Shown: one piece after another, positions 54,650 to 63,948 of the stretch
Numbering within the stretch: position 1 is the stretch's first letter
Layout: every line of letters begins with the position of its first letter
Source of the DNA: Thetidibacter halocola
Lineage (GTDB): Bacteria; Pseudomonadota; Alphaproteobacteria; Rhodobacterales; Rhodobacteraceae
Assembly: GCF_018224955.1 (NCBI RefSeq)
Contig: NZ_JAGTUU010000003.1
Location: 434,001 to 498,000 of the forward strand
Direction: 5' to 3'
DNA length: 64,000 nt
Notes under the pieces: model-generated
Told to the model about the DNA's origin: nothing
The model's input: the letters and a program-made list of their open reading frames with translations, nothing else
Database searches by the model: none
Program-made: the position numbers and the translations under genes

Positions 54650-55423
54650 TCAGGCCTTTTGTCGGACGGCGCGGCCATTCTCGAAATGGATGCCGCATTC
54701 TTCCTTGGCCTGGCCGCGCCAGCGCCCGGCTCTGGGGTCTTCTCCCTCGGCCACGGGCGTGGTGCAGGGGGCGCAGCCGATGCTGGGAAAGCCGCGCGCC
54801 ACCAGCGGGTGCCGGGGCAGGCGGTTTTCCTCCATGTAGGTGCGCGTGTCTTCGCTGCCCCAGTGGGCCAGCGGGTTGACCTTGATCCGGCCCGTCGCCG
54901 CCTCGAGTTCGAAGAAGTCGAGCGTCGCGCGCGTGCCGGATTGGTAGCGCTTGCGCCCGGTGATCCAGCCGTCGAAGCCTTGCAGCGCATGCTCCAGTGG
55001 CTCGGACTTGCGCAGGGCGCAGCAGGCATCGGGGTCGGAAAAGCGCAGCGCGCCGTAGGGGTCGCGCGTTTCGACGGCACTGTCTGCGGCGCGGATGATG
55101 CGCACATCTGTCAGGCGCAGGCGTTCGGCCACTTCCTGCTGGTAGACCAGGGTTTCGGCGAACAGCAGCGCGGTGTCGATGAACAGCACCGGCGTGTGCC
55201 GGTCGACCATCGCCACGAGATGCAGCAGCGCCACGGATTCCGCCCCGAAGGACGACACCATGGCGATGCGCCCCGCCTCGGGATCGCGCAGCGCGCCCTG
55301 CAACACGGCGGTCGCGCCGTGATGCCGGTAGCGGGTGTTCAGCGCGGCGACCCGCTGCCGGAGCGCCGCGCTGGCGTCACCCGTGCCTTCGGGGAGCGTT
55401 TTCTGGTCAAGATGAAGGGTCAT
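54650..55423 (-). CDS. cysH: phosphoadenylyl-/adenylyl-sulfate reductase
   Basis: Reduces APS or PAPS to sulfite in assimilation. 257 residues with the nucleotide-binding SSFGAESVALLHL, the sulfate-pocket RDPYGALRF and GRKRYQSGTRATLDFFE, and the catalytic region ECGIHFEN. The cysteine pairs DACCALRK and IGCAPCTTP would bind a [4Fe-4S] cluster, which favours APS as substrate. The ATG at 55421-55423 gives MTLHLDQKT. It is 4 bp downstream of cysI, in the same operon. Confidence 0.94.
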   Translation of the reverse strand: MTLHLDQKTLPEGTGDASAALRQRVAALNTRYRHHGATAVLQGALRDPEAGRIAMVSSFGAESVALLHLVAMVDRHTPVLFIDTALLFAETLVYQQEVAERLRLTDVRIIRAADSAVETRDPYGALRFSDPDACCALRKSEPLEHALQGFDGWITGRKRYQSGTRATLDFFELEAATGRIKVNPLAHWGSEDTRTYMEENRLPRHPLVARGFPSIGCAPCTTPVAEGEDPRAGRWRGQAKEECGIHFENGRAVRQKA

Positions 55424-55427
55424 CCGG

Positions 55428-57095
55428 TCACTCTGCCGCCACGCGGCTCTCTTGATCGTAGAGCGCGGCCTTGAACGGTGCCATGCCAAGGCGGCGGTAG
55501 GTTTCGAGGAAGGTTTCCTGCTTGCCGTCGCGATGTTCCAGGTAGGCGCCGACCAGCCGCTCGATGGCGGGCACGATCTCGTCCGCGCCGAATCCCGGCC
55601 CGGTGCGGTCGCCCAATGCGGCAGTCTCGGTGTGGTCGCCGCCCAGCGTGATCTGGTAGGTTTCCACGCCGGCCCGGTCGAGGCCCAGGATGCCGATATG
55701 GCCCACGTGGTGATGGCCGCAGGCGTTGATGCAGCCCGAGATCTTGATCCGCAGCGCGCCGATCTCGTGTTCCAGCTTCAGTTCGTCGAAACGGGTCGCG
55801 ATCTGCTGCGCCACGGGGATCGAGCGGGCGGTGGCCAGCGCGCAGTAATCCATGCCGGGGCAGGCGACGATGTCGCTGACCCGGCCGATATTGGCGGTGG
55901 CGAGGCCATGCGATTTCAGCCGGGCGTGGATCTCGGGCAGGTCGGCCTTGTGCACATGCGGCAGGATCACGTTCTGGTCCTGGCTGATGCGCAGTTCGTC
56001 GTGGCCGAACTGCTCGGCAATGTCGGCCAGCACCCGCATCTGCGCCGAGGTCGCGTCGCCCGGCACCGCGCCATGCGCCTTGAGGCTGACCTGGACGATG
56101 GCATGGCCCTCGGCCCGGTGCTCTGCGAGGTTGGTGTCGGCCCAGGACCGAAAGACCGGATCGGCCTCGTAGGCGCGCTCAAAGGCCGAAACCGGGCGTT
56201 TCGCGAACGAAGGCGGGGTAAAGGCGGCCTTTATCGCCTCGAACAGGGGCACGTCGATTCCCGAGAAGGCGGCCCGGGTCTCGATGAACCGCGCCTCGAC
56301 CAGCGACCGGATCTCGTCCATGCCGTGTTCGTGCAGGGTGATCTTGATCCGCGCCTTGTACTTGTTGTCGCGCCGGCCCAGCAGGTTCCAGACGCCGACC
56401 ACGGCCTCGATATAGGGTAGCAGGTCTGCCTGCGGCACGAAATCGTTGATGACCTGGCCAATCATCGGCGTGCGGCCAAGACCGCCGCCCACCAGAACCG
56501 TGTAGCCGATCGCGCCGTCGCGCTCGACGATGCGCAGGGCAAGGTCGTGCGCGGCGGTCACGGCGCGGTCATTCGGAGAACCGGCCACGGCGATCTTGAA
56601 CTTGCGCGGCAGGAACTGGAATTCCGGGTGGTCGGTAGACCATTGCCGGATCAGCTCTGCCACCGGGCGGGGGTCGGCGATCTCGTCGGCGGCGGCGCCG
56701 GCGAACGGGTCGGCGGTCACGTTGCGGATCGTGTTGCCGCTGGTCTGGATGGCGTGCATCTCGACCTCGGCCAGCGCGTCCAGGATGTCGGGAACGTCCC
56801 GCAGCGCGGGCCAGTTGAACTGGATGTTCTGCCGCGTGGTAAAGTGGCCATAGCCACGGTCCCAGCGCTCGGCGATCTCGGCCAGGCGGCGCATCTGCCG
56901 CCCGTTCAGCGTGCCATAGGGGATCGCGACCCGCAGCATGTAGGCATGCAGTTGCAGGTAGAGACCGTTCATCAGGCGCAGCGGCTTGAACTCGTCCTCG
57001 GTCAGCGCGCCGGCGATGCGGCGCTCGACCTGGGCGCGGAACTGGCGGTTGCGCTCGGCCACGAAAGCCGCGTCGAAGTCGGTATAGTCATACAT
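55428..57095 (-). CDS. cysI: ferredoxin-type nitrite/sulfite reductase (hemoprotein)
   Basis: Reduces sulfite to sulfide with siroheme and [4Fe-4S]. 555 residues with two NIR_SIR ferredoxin-like half domains (LYLQLHAYMLRVAIPYGTLN, GHAIVQVSLKAHGAVPGD) and siroheme/cluster regions. Siroheme contacts are in GHFTTRQNIQFNWP and the cluster ligands in VACPGMDYCALATARSI and ISGCINACGHHHVGHIGILG. The start (ATG 57093-57095) overlaps the DUF2849 gene end by 8 bp. Siroheme would come from cysG two genes upstream. Confidence 0.93.
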   Translation of the reverse strand: MYDYTDFDAAFVAERNRQFRAQVERRIAGALTEDEFKPLRLMNGLYLQLHAYMLRVAIPYGTLNGRQMRRLAEIAERWDRGYGHFTTRQNIQFNWPALRDVPDILDALAEVEMHAIQTSGNTIRNVTADPFAGAAADEIADPRPVAELIRQWSTDHPEFQFLPRKFKIAVAGSPNDRAVTAAHDLALRIVERDGAIGYTVLVGGGLGRTPMIGQVINDFVPQADLLPYIEAVVGVWNLLGRRDNKYKARIKITLHEHGMDEIRSLVEARFIETRAAFSGIDVPLFEAIKAAFTPPSFAKRPVSAFERAYEADPVFRSWADTNLAEHRAEGHAIVQVSLKAHGAVPGDATSAQMRVLADIAEQFGHDELRISQDQNVILPHVHKADLPEIHARLKSHGLATANIGRVSDIVACPGMDYCALATARSIPVAQQIATRFDELKLEHEIGALRIKISGCINACGHHHVGHIGILGLDRAGVETYQITLGGDHTETAALGDRTGPGFGADEIVPAIERLVGAYLEHRDGKQETFLETYRRLGMAPFKAALYDQESRVAAE

Positions 57096-57393
57096 TCTGC
57101 GTCTCCTGCGGAACGCGCGCCGCCTCGGACGGGCCGGAGCGGCGGAATTCCTCGCGGAAATGGGTGGGCTCAGGGCCTTTCGGGCCCGGTTTCACATCGG
57201 CAAGATAGGTGCCCACGATCTCGGAGGCGCGGCGCGCGGCATCCAGCAGCCGCATCTGCGCGTGGGCCTCGTCGGTCAGGATCTCTGCCCGGGACAGGTC
57301 GCGGGTCCAGCCGTCGTCTTCGGTCAGGTAGATCACGTCGCCTTCCAGCAGCGCGTTGCCGGTCACGACCTTGGGGGTGAAGCTGCGGGACAT
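57088..57393 (-). CDS. DUF2849 domain-containing protein
   Basis: 101 residues beginning MSRSFTPKVVTGNALLEGDV and containing IYLTEDDGWTRDLSRAEIL. DUF2849 is a small alphaproteobacterial family consistently found between cysG and cysI, so a role in sulfite reduction is likely though unknown. Its ATG shares one base with the cysG stop (57393), and its end overlaps cysI, giving tight translational coupling. Confidence 0.93.
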   Translation of the reverse strand: MSRSFTPKVVTGNALLEGDVIYLTEDDGWTRDLSRAEILTDEAHAQMRLLDAARRASEIVGTYLADVKPGPKGPEPTHFREEFRRSGPSEAARVPQETQNV

Positions 57394-58793
57394 CAGAGCG
57401 CCTCCTGTTCGCGGGCCTGGATGGGGTGGGTGGCGGCCGCGGCGTGGCGCGGCGCAAGACCGAGAAGGGTCAGGGCAGGGCCGGTCAGCCCGGCCTCGGT
57501 GATGCGCGCGGGCAGGTCGCCCAAGGTCGCGGTCACGATCCGCTGGTCGGGTCGCGAGGCATTCTCGACCACCGTGACGGGCGTCGACGGGTCGGCGCCG
57601 TGCATCAGCAGCCGCCCCTGGATGAAGCGCGCGGCCTTCTTGCCCATGTAGATCGCGGTGACCTCGCCGGCGCGGGCAAGGCCACGCCAGTCGTGATCGG
57701 CAAAGCCCATCATGTCGTGGCCGGTCATCAGGCGCACGTCGTCGTTGCGGCCACGGCGGGTCAGGCTCTGCCCGATGGCGGCGACCGAGGCGCTGGCGGC
57801 GGTGATGCCGGGCACCACGTGCCAGGACAGGCCGGCCGCCTCGACCGCCTCGATCTCCTCGTCGAGGCGGCCGAAGACGGTGGGATCGCCGCCCTTCAGT
57901 CGCACCACTTGCGCGCCCGCGCGGCCATGCGCGACGATCATCGCGTTGATCTCTTCCTGCGTGGTCGACGGGCCGAAGCCTTCCTTCCCGGCGGGGATCA
58001 GCAGTGCCTCGCGACGGGCGAGTTCGAGGATCTCGGCGCCGACCAGCCTGTCGTGGATCACCACGTCGGCCTCGTCCAGCGCGCGCCGCGCCTTCAGTGT
58101 CAGCAACTCGGGGTCGCCGGGCCCCGCGCCAACAAAGGCGATGTGGCCGGGGCGCCCGGCGCGGGCGAGGTGGCGGTCGAGCAGTCCGTCCAGTGCCTCG
58201 CGGGCAGACTCCTCGCCCTCGGCGATGGCGTGCGGACCGTCGCGGAAATACCAGTCCGACCAGAAGTCGCGGCGCGGGCGGCCATGCGGCAGGGCCTCGG
58301 CCATCTTGCGGAACGCCTTGCCGATGCGGGCGAGCAGCCCCAGCGTGATGGGCAACCGCGCCTCGAGATCGGCCTTGATCGCACGGGCCAGCACGGGGGC
58401 CGCGCCCTCGGTGCCGATGGCGATGGTGACCGGGTCGCGGTCGACGATGGCAGGGGTGATGAACTGGCTGTCGGCGAGGTTGTCGACGATGTTGACCAGC
58501 GCCCCGTCGGCCCGGGCCAGTGCGGCGGTGCGGGCATCCTCGGCCTCGTCCTCGTCGGCGCCATAGAACAGCACCGCGCAGGTGGCGTCGCCCGGTTCCA
58601 TCGCGCGGCGGACCAGCCGCAGGCGGCCGGACTCGGCCCAGGCGGCGATCTGCGGGTCGGCCTCGGGGGCGAAGACTGTCAGGTGCGCCTCGGTTTTGAG
58701 CAGCAGGCGCAGCTTGGCCAGCGCCGCCTCGCCGCCGCCGGACAGGACGACGCGGCGGCCAGCGAGGGCGACGAAGATCGGGAAATGCTGCAT
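57393..58793 (-). CDS. cysG: siroheme synthase (multifunctional CysG)
   Basis: Makes siroheme for sulfite reductase. 466 residues: the N-terminal precorrin-2 dehydrogenase/sirohydrochlorin ferrochelatase (PIFVALAGRRVVLSGGGEAA, NIVDNLADSQFITPAIVDR) and the C-terminal uroporphyrinogen-III methyltransferase (GHIAFVGAGPGDPELLTLKA, VVRLKGGDPTVFGRLDEEIE, VVPGITAASASVAA, VTVVENASRPDQRI). It is the first gene of the sulfur operon, divergent from the Lrp-type regulator across 149 bp. That gap holds AT-rich sequence with ATTTT and AAAAT arms (about 58831-58871) that could bind a regulator. Confidence 0.95.
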   Translation of the reverse strand: MQHFPIFVALAGRRVVLSGGGEAALAKLRLLLKTEAHLTVFAPEADPQIAAWAESGRLRLVRRAMEPGDATCAVLFYGADEDEAEDARTAALARADGALVNIVDNLADSQFITPAIVDRDPVTIAIGTEGAAPVLARAIKADLEARLPITLGLLARIGKAFRKMAEALPHGRPRRDFWSDWYFRDGPHAIAEGEESAREALDGLLDRHLARAGRPGHIAFVGAGPGDPELLTLKARRALDEADVVIHDRLVGAEILELARREALLIPAGKEGFGPSTTQEEINAMIVAHGRAGAQVVRLKGGDPTVFGRLDEEIEAVEAAGLSWHVVPGITAASASVAAIGQSLTRRGRNDDVRLMTGHDMMGFADHDWRGLARAGEVTAIYMGKKAARFIQGRLLMHGADPSTPVTVVENASRPDQRIVTATLGDLPARITEAGLTGPALTLLGLAPRHAAAATHPIQAREQEAL

Positions 58794-58942
58794 CGGGGCG
58801 ACTCCGGCTGGTTGTTTCCTGCGCTATAGATAGAATTTTGTCCCCAATAAGCGCCAGTATCCCGAAAATATAAGAACATCGGTTCCATCTGGAGGGGCGA
58901 TGAGTTACGATGTTCCAAATCGCGCGAAACAGGAGAACGCCA

Positions 58943-59404
58943 GTGAAGATTGACGCAACGGATCGGAAAATCCTCACTGCCCTGCAACGCGACGCCAGCC
59001 AGTCACTGGACGAGATCGCCAGGGACGTGGGCTCGTCCAAGACCCCGGTCTGGAACCGGATTCGCAAGATGCGCGAGGCCGGGATCATCAAGGCGCAGAC
59101 CGTGGTGCTGGATGCCGAGGCGCTGGGATTCGAGGCGACCTTCTTTGTCCTGATCCGCACCAGCGAGCATGAGGCCGAATGGCAGCGACGGTTCCTCGAA
59201 ACCCTTCGCAACCGCCCCGAGGTGCAGGAGGCGCACCGGCTGGCTGGCGATATCGACTATATCCTGAAGGTCCGGGTGAAGAACGCGCGCGCCTATGACG
59301 CCTTCTACCAGGCGCTGATTTCCGAGGTGAAGGTGCACAACGTCACCGCGCTTTTGTCGATGGAAGAGATCAAGGCGACGACGGCGCTGCCGCTGGGGCC
59401 TTGA
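58943..59404 (+). CDS. Lrp/AsnC-family transcriptional regulator
   Basis: 153 residues. The N-terminal winged HTH (about 1-55) has KIDATDRKILTALQRDASQS and DVGSSKTPVWNRIRKMREAG; the C-terminal RAM domain has FFVLIRTSEHEAEWQRRFLE and LAGDIDYILKVRVKNARAYD. I use GTG at 58943 because AGGAG stands 7 bases upstream and the family begins KIDATDRK; an in-frame ATG at 58910 is less likely. It is divergent from cysG, and this pairing is common in Rhodobacterales, so it may regulate the sulfur operon in response to a sulfur-containing amino acid. Confidence 0.92.
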   Translation: MKIDATDRKILTALQRDASQSLDEIARDVGSSKTPVWNRIRKMREAGIIKAQTVVLDAEALGFEATFFVLIRTSEHEAEWQRRFLETLRNRPEVQEAHRLAGDIDYILKVRVKNARAYDAFYQALISEVKVHNVTALLSMEEIKATTALPLGP

Positions 59405-59536
59405 GTCCATTTTGCGCTGTCGCGCGCGTCGGTGCGACCAGCAGCAGATGAATTCGCGACTGCCTGTTCTTCACGATCCAGGCCCCGGGACGTGCCCTGT
59501 CCTTCGCGCCAGCGTCTTCATCTTGTTCCAAATACT

Positions 59537-59561
59537 CCGGGGGTCCGGGGCTGGCCCCCGG
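59537..59561 (-). terminator. hairpin abutting the P450 stop codon
   Basis: On the reverse strand CCGGGGG (59561-59555) pairs with CCCCCGG (59543-59537), followed by AGTATTTGG. It begins at the base after the P450 stop and resembles the element at 41146. Confidence 0.55.
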
Positions 59562-60770
59562 TCAGACGGTGGCCATCAGCCGCGACAGTCCGTGGAAATG
59601 GTAGACATCGGCAAAACGCGGCGGCTCCGCCAGGCGCAGCGCCGCGGGGCAGCGGCGGAACAGGATCGGCAGCGCGATCTGCATTTCCAGCCGGGCGAGC
59701 GGCGCGCCGACGCAGAAATGCAGCCCGCCGCCGAAGCTGGTCGACGTGACCGGCGCGCGGTTCGGGTCGAACCTTTCGGGGTCGGGCCAGGTCCGCGGGT
59801 CGCGGTTGGCCGCGCCAAGCAGCAGCGCCACCTTGTCGCCACGGGCGAAGCGGTGGCCGAAAAGGTCCGCGTCTTCATAGGCGTAGCGCGTGAACATGTG
59901 CAGCGGCGGGTCGAAGCGGAGGATTTCCTCGACGACTTGTTCGGCGTTGTCCGGCGTTGGCGTCACGCCATGATCCAGCAGCGCCTTCACCCCGTTGCCC
60001 AGGCTGTGGACCGTCGCCTCGTGGCCGGCGTTCAGCAGCAGGATGCAGGTGGCGATGAGTTCGTCCGTGGTCAGTTTCTCGCCATCCTGTTCGGCGGCGA
60101 TCAGGTGGGTGATGAGGTCGTCCGCGGGGCGGGCGCGGCGCTCGACGACATAGGCGCGCAGGAAGGCTGCGAAATCCGTGGCGGCCTGCGCAGCGGCGTC
60201 CTCGATCGCGCGGTCGCGGCGGGCCTGGTACATCGCCACCATGGCGTTCGACCAGCGCAGAAGCCGCGGCGCCATGTCCTCGGGCACACCCAGCAGCCGA
60301 CAGATCACGATGACCGGGATCGGCTGGCAGAAGGCGGTCAGCAGGTCGAATGGTTCGCCCCGGGGAAAGGCATCGACCAGACCCTCGGCCAGCGCGGCGA
60401 TCTCGGGCGCCAGCGCGGCAATCCGGCGCGAGGTGAAGGCGCGCAGCACCAGGCCGCGCAGGCGGGTGTGGCGGGGCGGTTCGAGTTCCAGCATGGACTG
60501 CCCCTCGATCGCGTAGAAGGGTGCGAGGCGGGCCGGGATCTCGGGCGCGGCCTCGGGCGGGATCTCGCGGCCAAAGCGGCGGTCGCGCAGCAGCGCGTGC
60601 ACCGCGGCGTGCGAGGTGGCGCAGGGCATGCCGTATTCCGGCCAGAAAACCAGATCCCCGGCCGCGCGCATCCGGGCGTAGACAGGGTAGGGGTCCTGGA
60701 CGAAGGCGGGGTCGGTGGGCGATTGCGACAGGCTTTGCATGGCGCGACGGTGGCGCGCGGCGTCTTTCAT
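59562..60770 (-). CDS. cytochrome P450
   Basis: About 402 residues, a soluble bacterial class I P450. The heme-ligand motif is FGGGLHFCVGAPLARLEMQI, the I-helix oxygen motif is LLNAGHEATVHSLG, and the ExxR pair is in VVEEILRFDPPLHMFTR. SMLELEPPRHTRLRGLVLRAF is the conserved C-helix region. No membrane anchor. The ATG at 60768-60770 (MKDAARHRRAMQSL) and one at 60738-60740 are both possible; neither has a good ribosome site. No ferredoxin gene is adjacent; the fpr gene is 5.5 kb away. It is divergent from the DctB-like kinase across 29 bp. Substrate unknown. Confidence 0.93.
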   Translation of the reverse strand: MKDAARHRRAMQSLSQSPTDPAFVQDPYPVYARMRAAGDLVFWPEYGMPCATSHAAVHALLRDRRFGREIPPEAAPEIPARLAPFYAIEGQSMLELEPPRHTRLRGLVLRAFTSRRIAALAPEIAALAEGLVDAFPRGEPFDLLTAFCQPIPVIVICRLLGVPEDMAPRLLRWSNAMVAMYQARRDRAIEDAAAQAATDFAAFLRAYVVERRARPADDLITHLIAAEQDGEKLTTDELIATCILLLNAGHEATVHSLGNGVKALLDHGVTPTPDNAEQVVEEILRFDPPLHMFTRYAYEDADLFGHRFARGDKVALLLGAANRDPRTWPDPERFDPNRAPVTSTSFGGGLHFCVGAPLARLEMQIALPILFRRCPAALRLAEPPRFADVYHFHGLSRLMATV

Positions 60771-60799
60771 GGCAAGGGGTGGCTTGCTATGACTGGGGC

Positions 60800-62542
60800 A
60801 TGTCGCACTTGATCCGTCTGCGCGCGCTTGCGCTTGGCCTGTCGCTGGCCGCGGTCGCCGCCCTGTCCGCGGGCGTCTGGGCCTATTCCTATGCCCAGGC
60901 GCTGGAACCGCTGGCGGCGCGCGGCCGGGCCGACCTGGCGCTGGCCGCCGACCGGCTGGTTTCGCAGCTGGCGCGCTACCGCGAGACCGCCGTCCTGCTG
61001 GCCGATCACCCGGTTCTGACCGCGCTGCATGCGGGCGGCGATCCGGCCGAGGCGAACCGGCTGTTGCAGGAGGTGGCCGACAAGACCTCGGCCCTCGCGG
61101 TGATCTATGCCGGCGCCGACGGGCGCATCCTGGCCGGAACGGGCGACGGCAGCCTCGACCGCCCGATGTCGGAGGCGGCGCATTTCCAGCGGGCCATGCA
61201 GGGGGCGCTCGGCTTTGCCTATGGCGAGGCGGCGGGGCTGGCGGCACGCGCCTTCGTCTATGCGGCGCCGGATTTCGCGCCCGGCGCCGCGCCGCGCGGG
61301 ACGCTGGTCGTCGCGGTGGACATGGAGCGCATGGAACAGGGCTGGGCCGGGGCCTCTCCGCCGGAATTCTTCACCGATCCCGAAGGCCGGATCGTGATGG
61401 CCAACCGGTCCGAACTGGTGGGCTGGCGCGAGACCGCGCAAGGCATGGAGACGGGCCTTGCACTGAGCCCGGTGACGGTGCGCCGCGTCTCGGGCGAGAC
61501 CGTGTGGCGGCACGATTTCTCGCCCTATGTCGCCTCGCCCGCGCTGCACCTGGTGCAGGACCTGCCGGTGGTGGGGCTGCGCGCCGAATCGCTGGTCGAC
61601 GTCGCCCCGGCGCTGCGGCTGGCGGGGTTGCAGGCGGCCTCGGTGGCGGCGCTGTGCCTGTTCTTCGGTTCGCTGCTGTTCGTGGTCACCGGGCGCCGCC
61701 GGGCACTGGCCGAGGCCAACGCGGTGCTGGAGGACCGGGTGCGGGCGCGCACTCAGGCGCTGGAGACGGCGAACACGGCGCTGCGCCACGAGGTGGCCGA
61801 GCGCGAGGAGGCCGAGGCCGCGCTGAAGCGCGCCCAGGCCGACCTGGTGCAGGCGGGCAAGCTGTCGGCGCTGGGGCAGATGTCGGCCGGGATCAGCCAC
61901 GAGCTGAACCAGCCGCTGATGGCGATCCGGCAGTTTTCCGAGAACGGCGCGGCCTTCCTCGACAAGGGCGAGGCGGCGCTGGCGGCGGCGAATTTCGCGC
62001 GCATCACCGACCTTGCGCATCGGGCAGCGCGGATCATCCGCAACCTTCGGGCCTTTGCGCGCAACGAATCTGAGCCCATGGGGCGGGTCGACCTTGTGGC
62101 GGTGCTGACCTCGGCGGTGGAATTGACCGAAGTGCGCCTGCGCGGCGACAGTGTCGCGCTGGACTGGACGCCGCCCGCCGCGCCGCTCTGGGTGCTGGGC
62201 GGCGAGGTGCGGCTGGCGCAGGTCTTTGTCAATCTCATCAACAACGCCGCCGACGCCATGGCAGGGCAGTCCGCCAAGCGCATCGGCATCGCCATCGCCG
62301 AGACGCCGGCCGGGCCACGGGTGACGGTGCGCGACCACGGGCCAGGCATCGCCGATCCCGAGCGGATGTTCGAGCCCTTCTACTCGACCAAGACCGTGGG
62401 CGAGGGCATGGGGCTGGGCCTGTCGATCTCCTACGGGCTGGTGCAGAGTTTCGGCGGCGAGATCCGGGGCCGCAACCTGCCCGGCGGCGGCGCCGAGTTC
62501 ACCGTCGCGCTGGAACCCTGGCGCGCCGAGGCGGCGGCATGA
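60800..62542 (+). CDS. DctB-like sensor histidine kinase
   Basis: 580 residues. Two membrane helices (about 8-28, and near 280-305 with ASVAALCLFFGSLLFVVTG) enclose a periplasmic double-PAS sensor as in DctB C4-dicarboxylate sensors. A coiled coil leads to the HisKA box GQMSAGISHELNQPLMAIRQ (His phospho-acceptor), the N-box QVFVNLINNAADAMAGQSAK and G-boxes RDHGPGIADP and EGMGLGLSISYGL. It is followed 70 bp later by the DctD-like regulator, so the pair forms a two-component system, probably controlling C4-dicarboxylate or similar TRAP uptake. Confidence 0.9.
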   Translation: MSHLIRLRALALGLSLAAVAALSAGVWAYSYAQALEPLAARGRADLALAADRLVSQLARYRETAVLLADHPVLTALHAGGDPAEANRLLQEVADKTSALAVIYAGADGRILAGTGDGSLDRPMSEAAHFQRAMQGALGFAYGEAAGLAARAFVYAAPDFAPGAAPRGTLVVAVDMERMEQGWAGASPPEFFTDPEGRIVMANRSELVGWRETAQGMETGLALSPVTVRRVSGETVWRHDFSPYVASPALHLVQDLPVVGLRAESLVDVAPALRLAGLQAASVAALCLFFGSLLFVVTGRRRALAEANAVLEDRVRARTQALETANTALRHEVAEREEAEAALKRAQADLVQAGKLSALGQMSAGISHELNQPLMAIRQFSENGAAFLDKGEAALAAANFARITDLAHRAARIIRNLRAFARNESEPMGRVDLVAVLTSAVELTEVRLRGDSVALDWTPPAAPLWVLGGEVRLAQVFVNLINNAADAMAGQSAKRIGIAIAETPAGPRVTVRDHGPGIADPERMFEPFYSTKTVGEGMGLGLSISYGLVQSFGGEIRGRNLPGGGAEFTVALEPWRAEAAA

Positions 62543-62612
62543 GGACGCCGTGCGCCGCTCTTCCGCTGCGCGGAATTCGCCCCGCCCGCCGTCCCGCATG
62601 GGGGCGCGCCGG

Positions 62613-63836
62613 ATGATCGGGCGTATCCTGATGGTCGAGGACGACCCCGCCGTGCGCGAGGCGCTGGCGCAGACGCTGGCGCTGGCCGGATTCGAGTCCA
62701 TCGCGGCAGGCTCTTTCGTCGAGGCGAAGGATCGGATCGGGCCGGGTTTCGAGGGCGTCATCCTGTCCGACATCCGCATGCCCGGGCGCGACGGGTTCCA
62801 CCTGCTGGACTATGCCCAGGCGCAGGATGCCGACCTGCCGGTGATCCTGCTGACCGGCGAGGGCGACATCCCGATGGCGGTGCGGGCAATCGGCAAGGGG
62901 GCCTTCGACTTTCTCGAGAAACCCTGTTCGCCCGCCGACCTGACCGCGGTGCTGACCCGTGCCCTGCGCACCCGTGCCCTCGTGCTGGAGAATCGCCGCC
63001 TGAAGGCGCAGCTGGAAACCGGCGATCCGGCCTCGCGCATGCTGTTCGGCCAGTCCGCCCGCGCCGAGGCCTTGCGCGCTGCCGTGCGCGCGGCAGCCCG
63101 CGCCGGAACCGAGGTGCTGGTCTGCGGGCCGCCCGGGTCCGGCATATCGAAGGTGGCCGAGGTCATCCACCTGAGTTCGGACCGTTCCAAGGGGCCCTTC
63201 GACAAGCGCGGCAGTGCCGGGCTGGGGCGCGAGGCGCTGGAGGCGCTGTGGCAGGGTTGCGCCGGCGGCACGCTGTTCCTGGACGAGATCGGCGCCCTGC
63301 CGCATGACACGCAACTGGCGCTGGTCGACGCGCTGGACCGGGGGGGCGCGCGGCTGGTGGCGGGCAGCACACAGGATCTGGCGCGTGCGGTGCGCGAGGG
63401 CACGCTGTCCTCGGAGCTTTTCTACCGGCTCGAGGTGGCGCAGGTCCGCATTCCCAGCCTTGCCGAGCGGCCCGAGGACATTCCCGTGCTGTTCCGCCAC
63501 TACGTCGCGCAGGCGGCCGAACAGGCGGGTGTGCCCGTGCCCGAGGTCACGCCCGACCACGAGGCGGCCCTGCTGGCGCAAGACTGGCCGGGCAATGCCC
63601 GCGCGCTGATGTCGTCGGCGATGCGCTTTGTCCTCGGAATCCCCGAGGAACTGGCGCAGACCCGCGACCTTGGCCTGGCCGAGCAACTGGCGCAGGTCGA
63701 ACGCGCGCTGCTGGCGGCGGCGCTCGCGCGGCACGAGGGGCGCGCGGCTCAGGCGGCCCTCGCCCTGAAGCTGCCGCGCAAGACCTTCTACGACAAGCTG
63801 GCGCGCTACGGGCTGAAACCCGAGGACTACCGCTGA
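62613..63836 (+). CDS. DctD/NtrC-like response regulator with degenerate AAA+ domain
   Basis: About 407 residues. The receiver domain (1-120) is intact: VEDDPAVREAL, phospho-aspartate in VILSDIRMPGRDG, LLTGEGDIPMAVRAI and FLEKPC. The AAA+ domain has Walker B GGTLFLDEIGALP and AG-STQDLA/LFYRLEVAQVRIPSL, but Walker A reads GPPGSGISK without the usual lysine, and the sigma-54 contact loop GAFTGA is missing. A Fis-type HTH ends the protein (RAAQAALALKLPRKTFYDKL). The ATG at 62613 precedes IGRILMVEDD; ATG 62598 is an alternative. It may activate transcription without sigma-54, as NtrC of Rhodobacter capsulatus does. Confidence 0.9.
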   Translation: MIGRILMVEDDPAVREALAQTLALAGFESIAAGSFVEAKDRIGPGFEGVILSDIRMPGRDGFHLLDYAQAQDADLPVILLTGEGDIPMAVRAIGKGAFDFLEKPCSPADLTAVLTRALRTRALVLENRRLKAQLETGDPASRMLFGQSARAEALRAAVRAAARAGTEVLVCGPPGSGISKVAEVIHLSSDRSKGPFDKRGSAGLGREALEALWQGCAGGTLFLDEIGALPHDTQLALVDALDRGGARLVAGSTQDLARAVREGTLSSELFYRLEVAQVRIPSLAERPEDIPVLFRHYVAQAAEQAGVPVPEVTPDHEAALLAQDWPGNARALMSSAMRFVLGIPEELAQTRDLGLAEQLAQVERALLAAALARHEGRAAQAALALKLPRKTFYDKLARYGLKPEDYR

Positions 63837-63852
63837 CGCTGCGGAACCCAAA

Positions 63853-63875
63853 AAGCCTCCTGTTTCCGGGGGCTT
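63853..63875 (+). terminator. hairpin after the DctD-like gene
   Basis: AAGCCTCC (63853-63860) pairs with GGGGGCTT (63868-63875) with one G-T pair and a 7-base loop, 17 bases after the stop. The tail GCTTGATC is weak in T. Confidence 0.55.
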
Positions 63876-63948
63876 GCTTGATCAGTGTCAACATGCGCAG
63901 ACCGAAATCACATTAAGATAACAGCATGTGTTCAACAAGGAGAGAACC

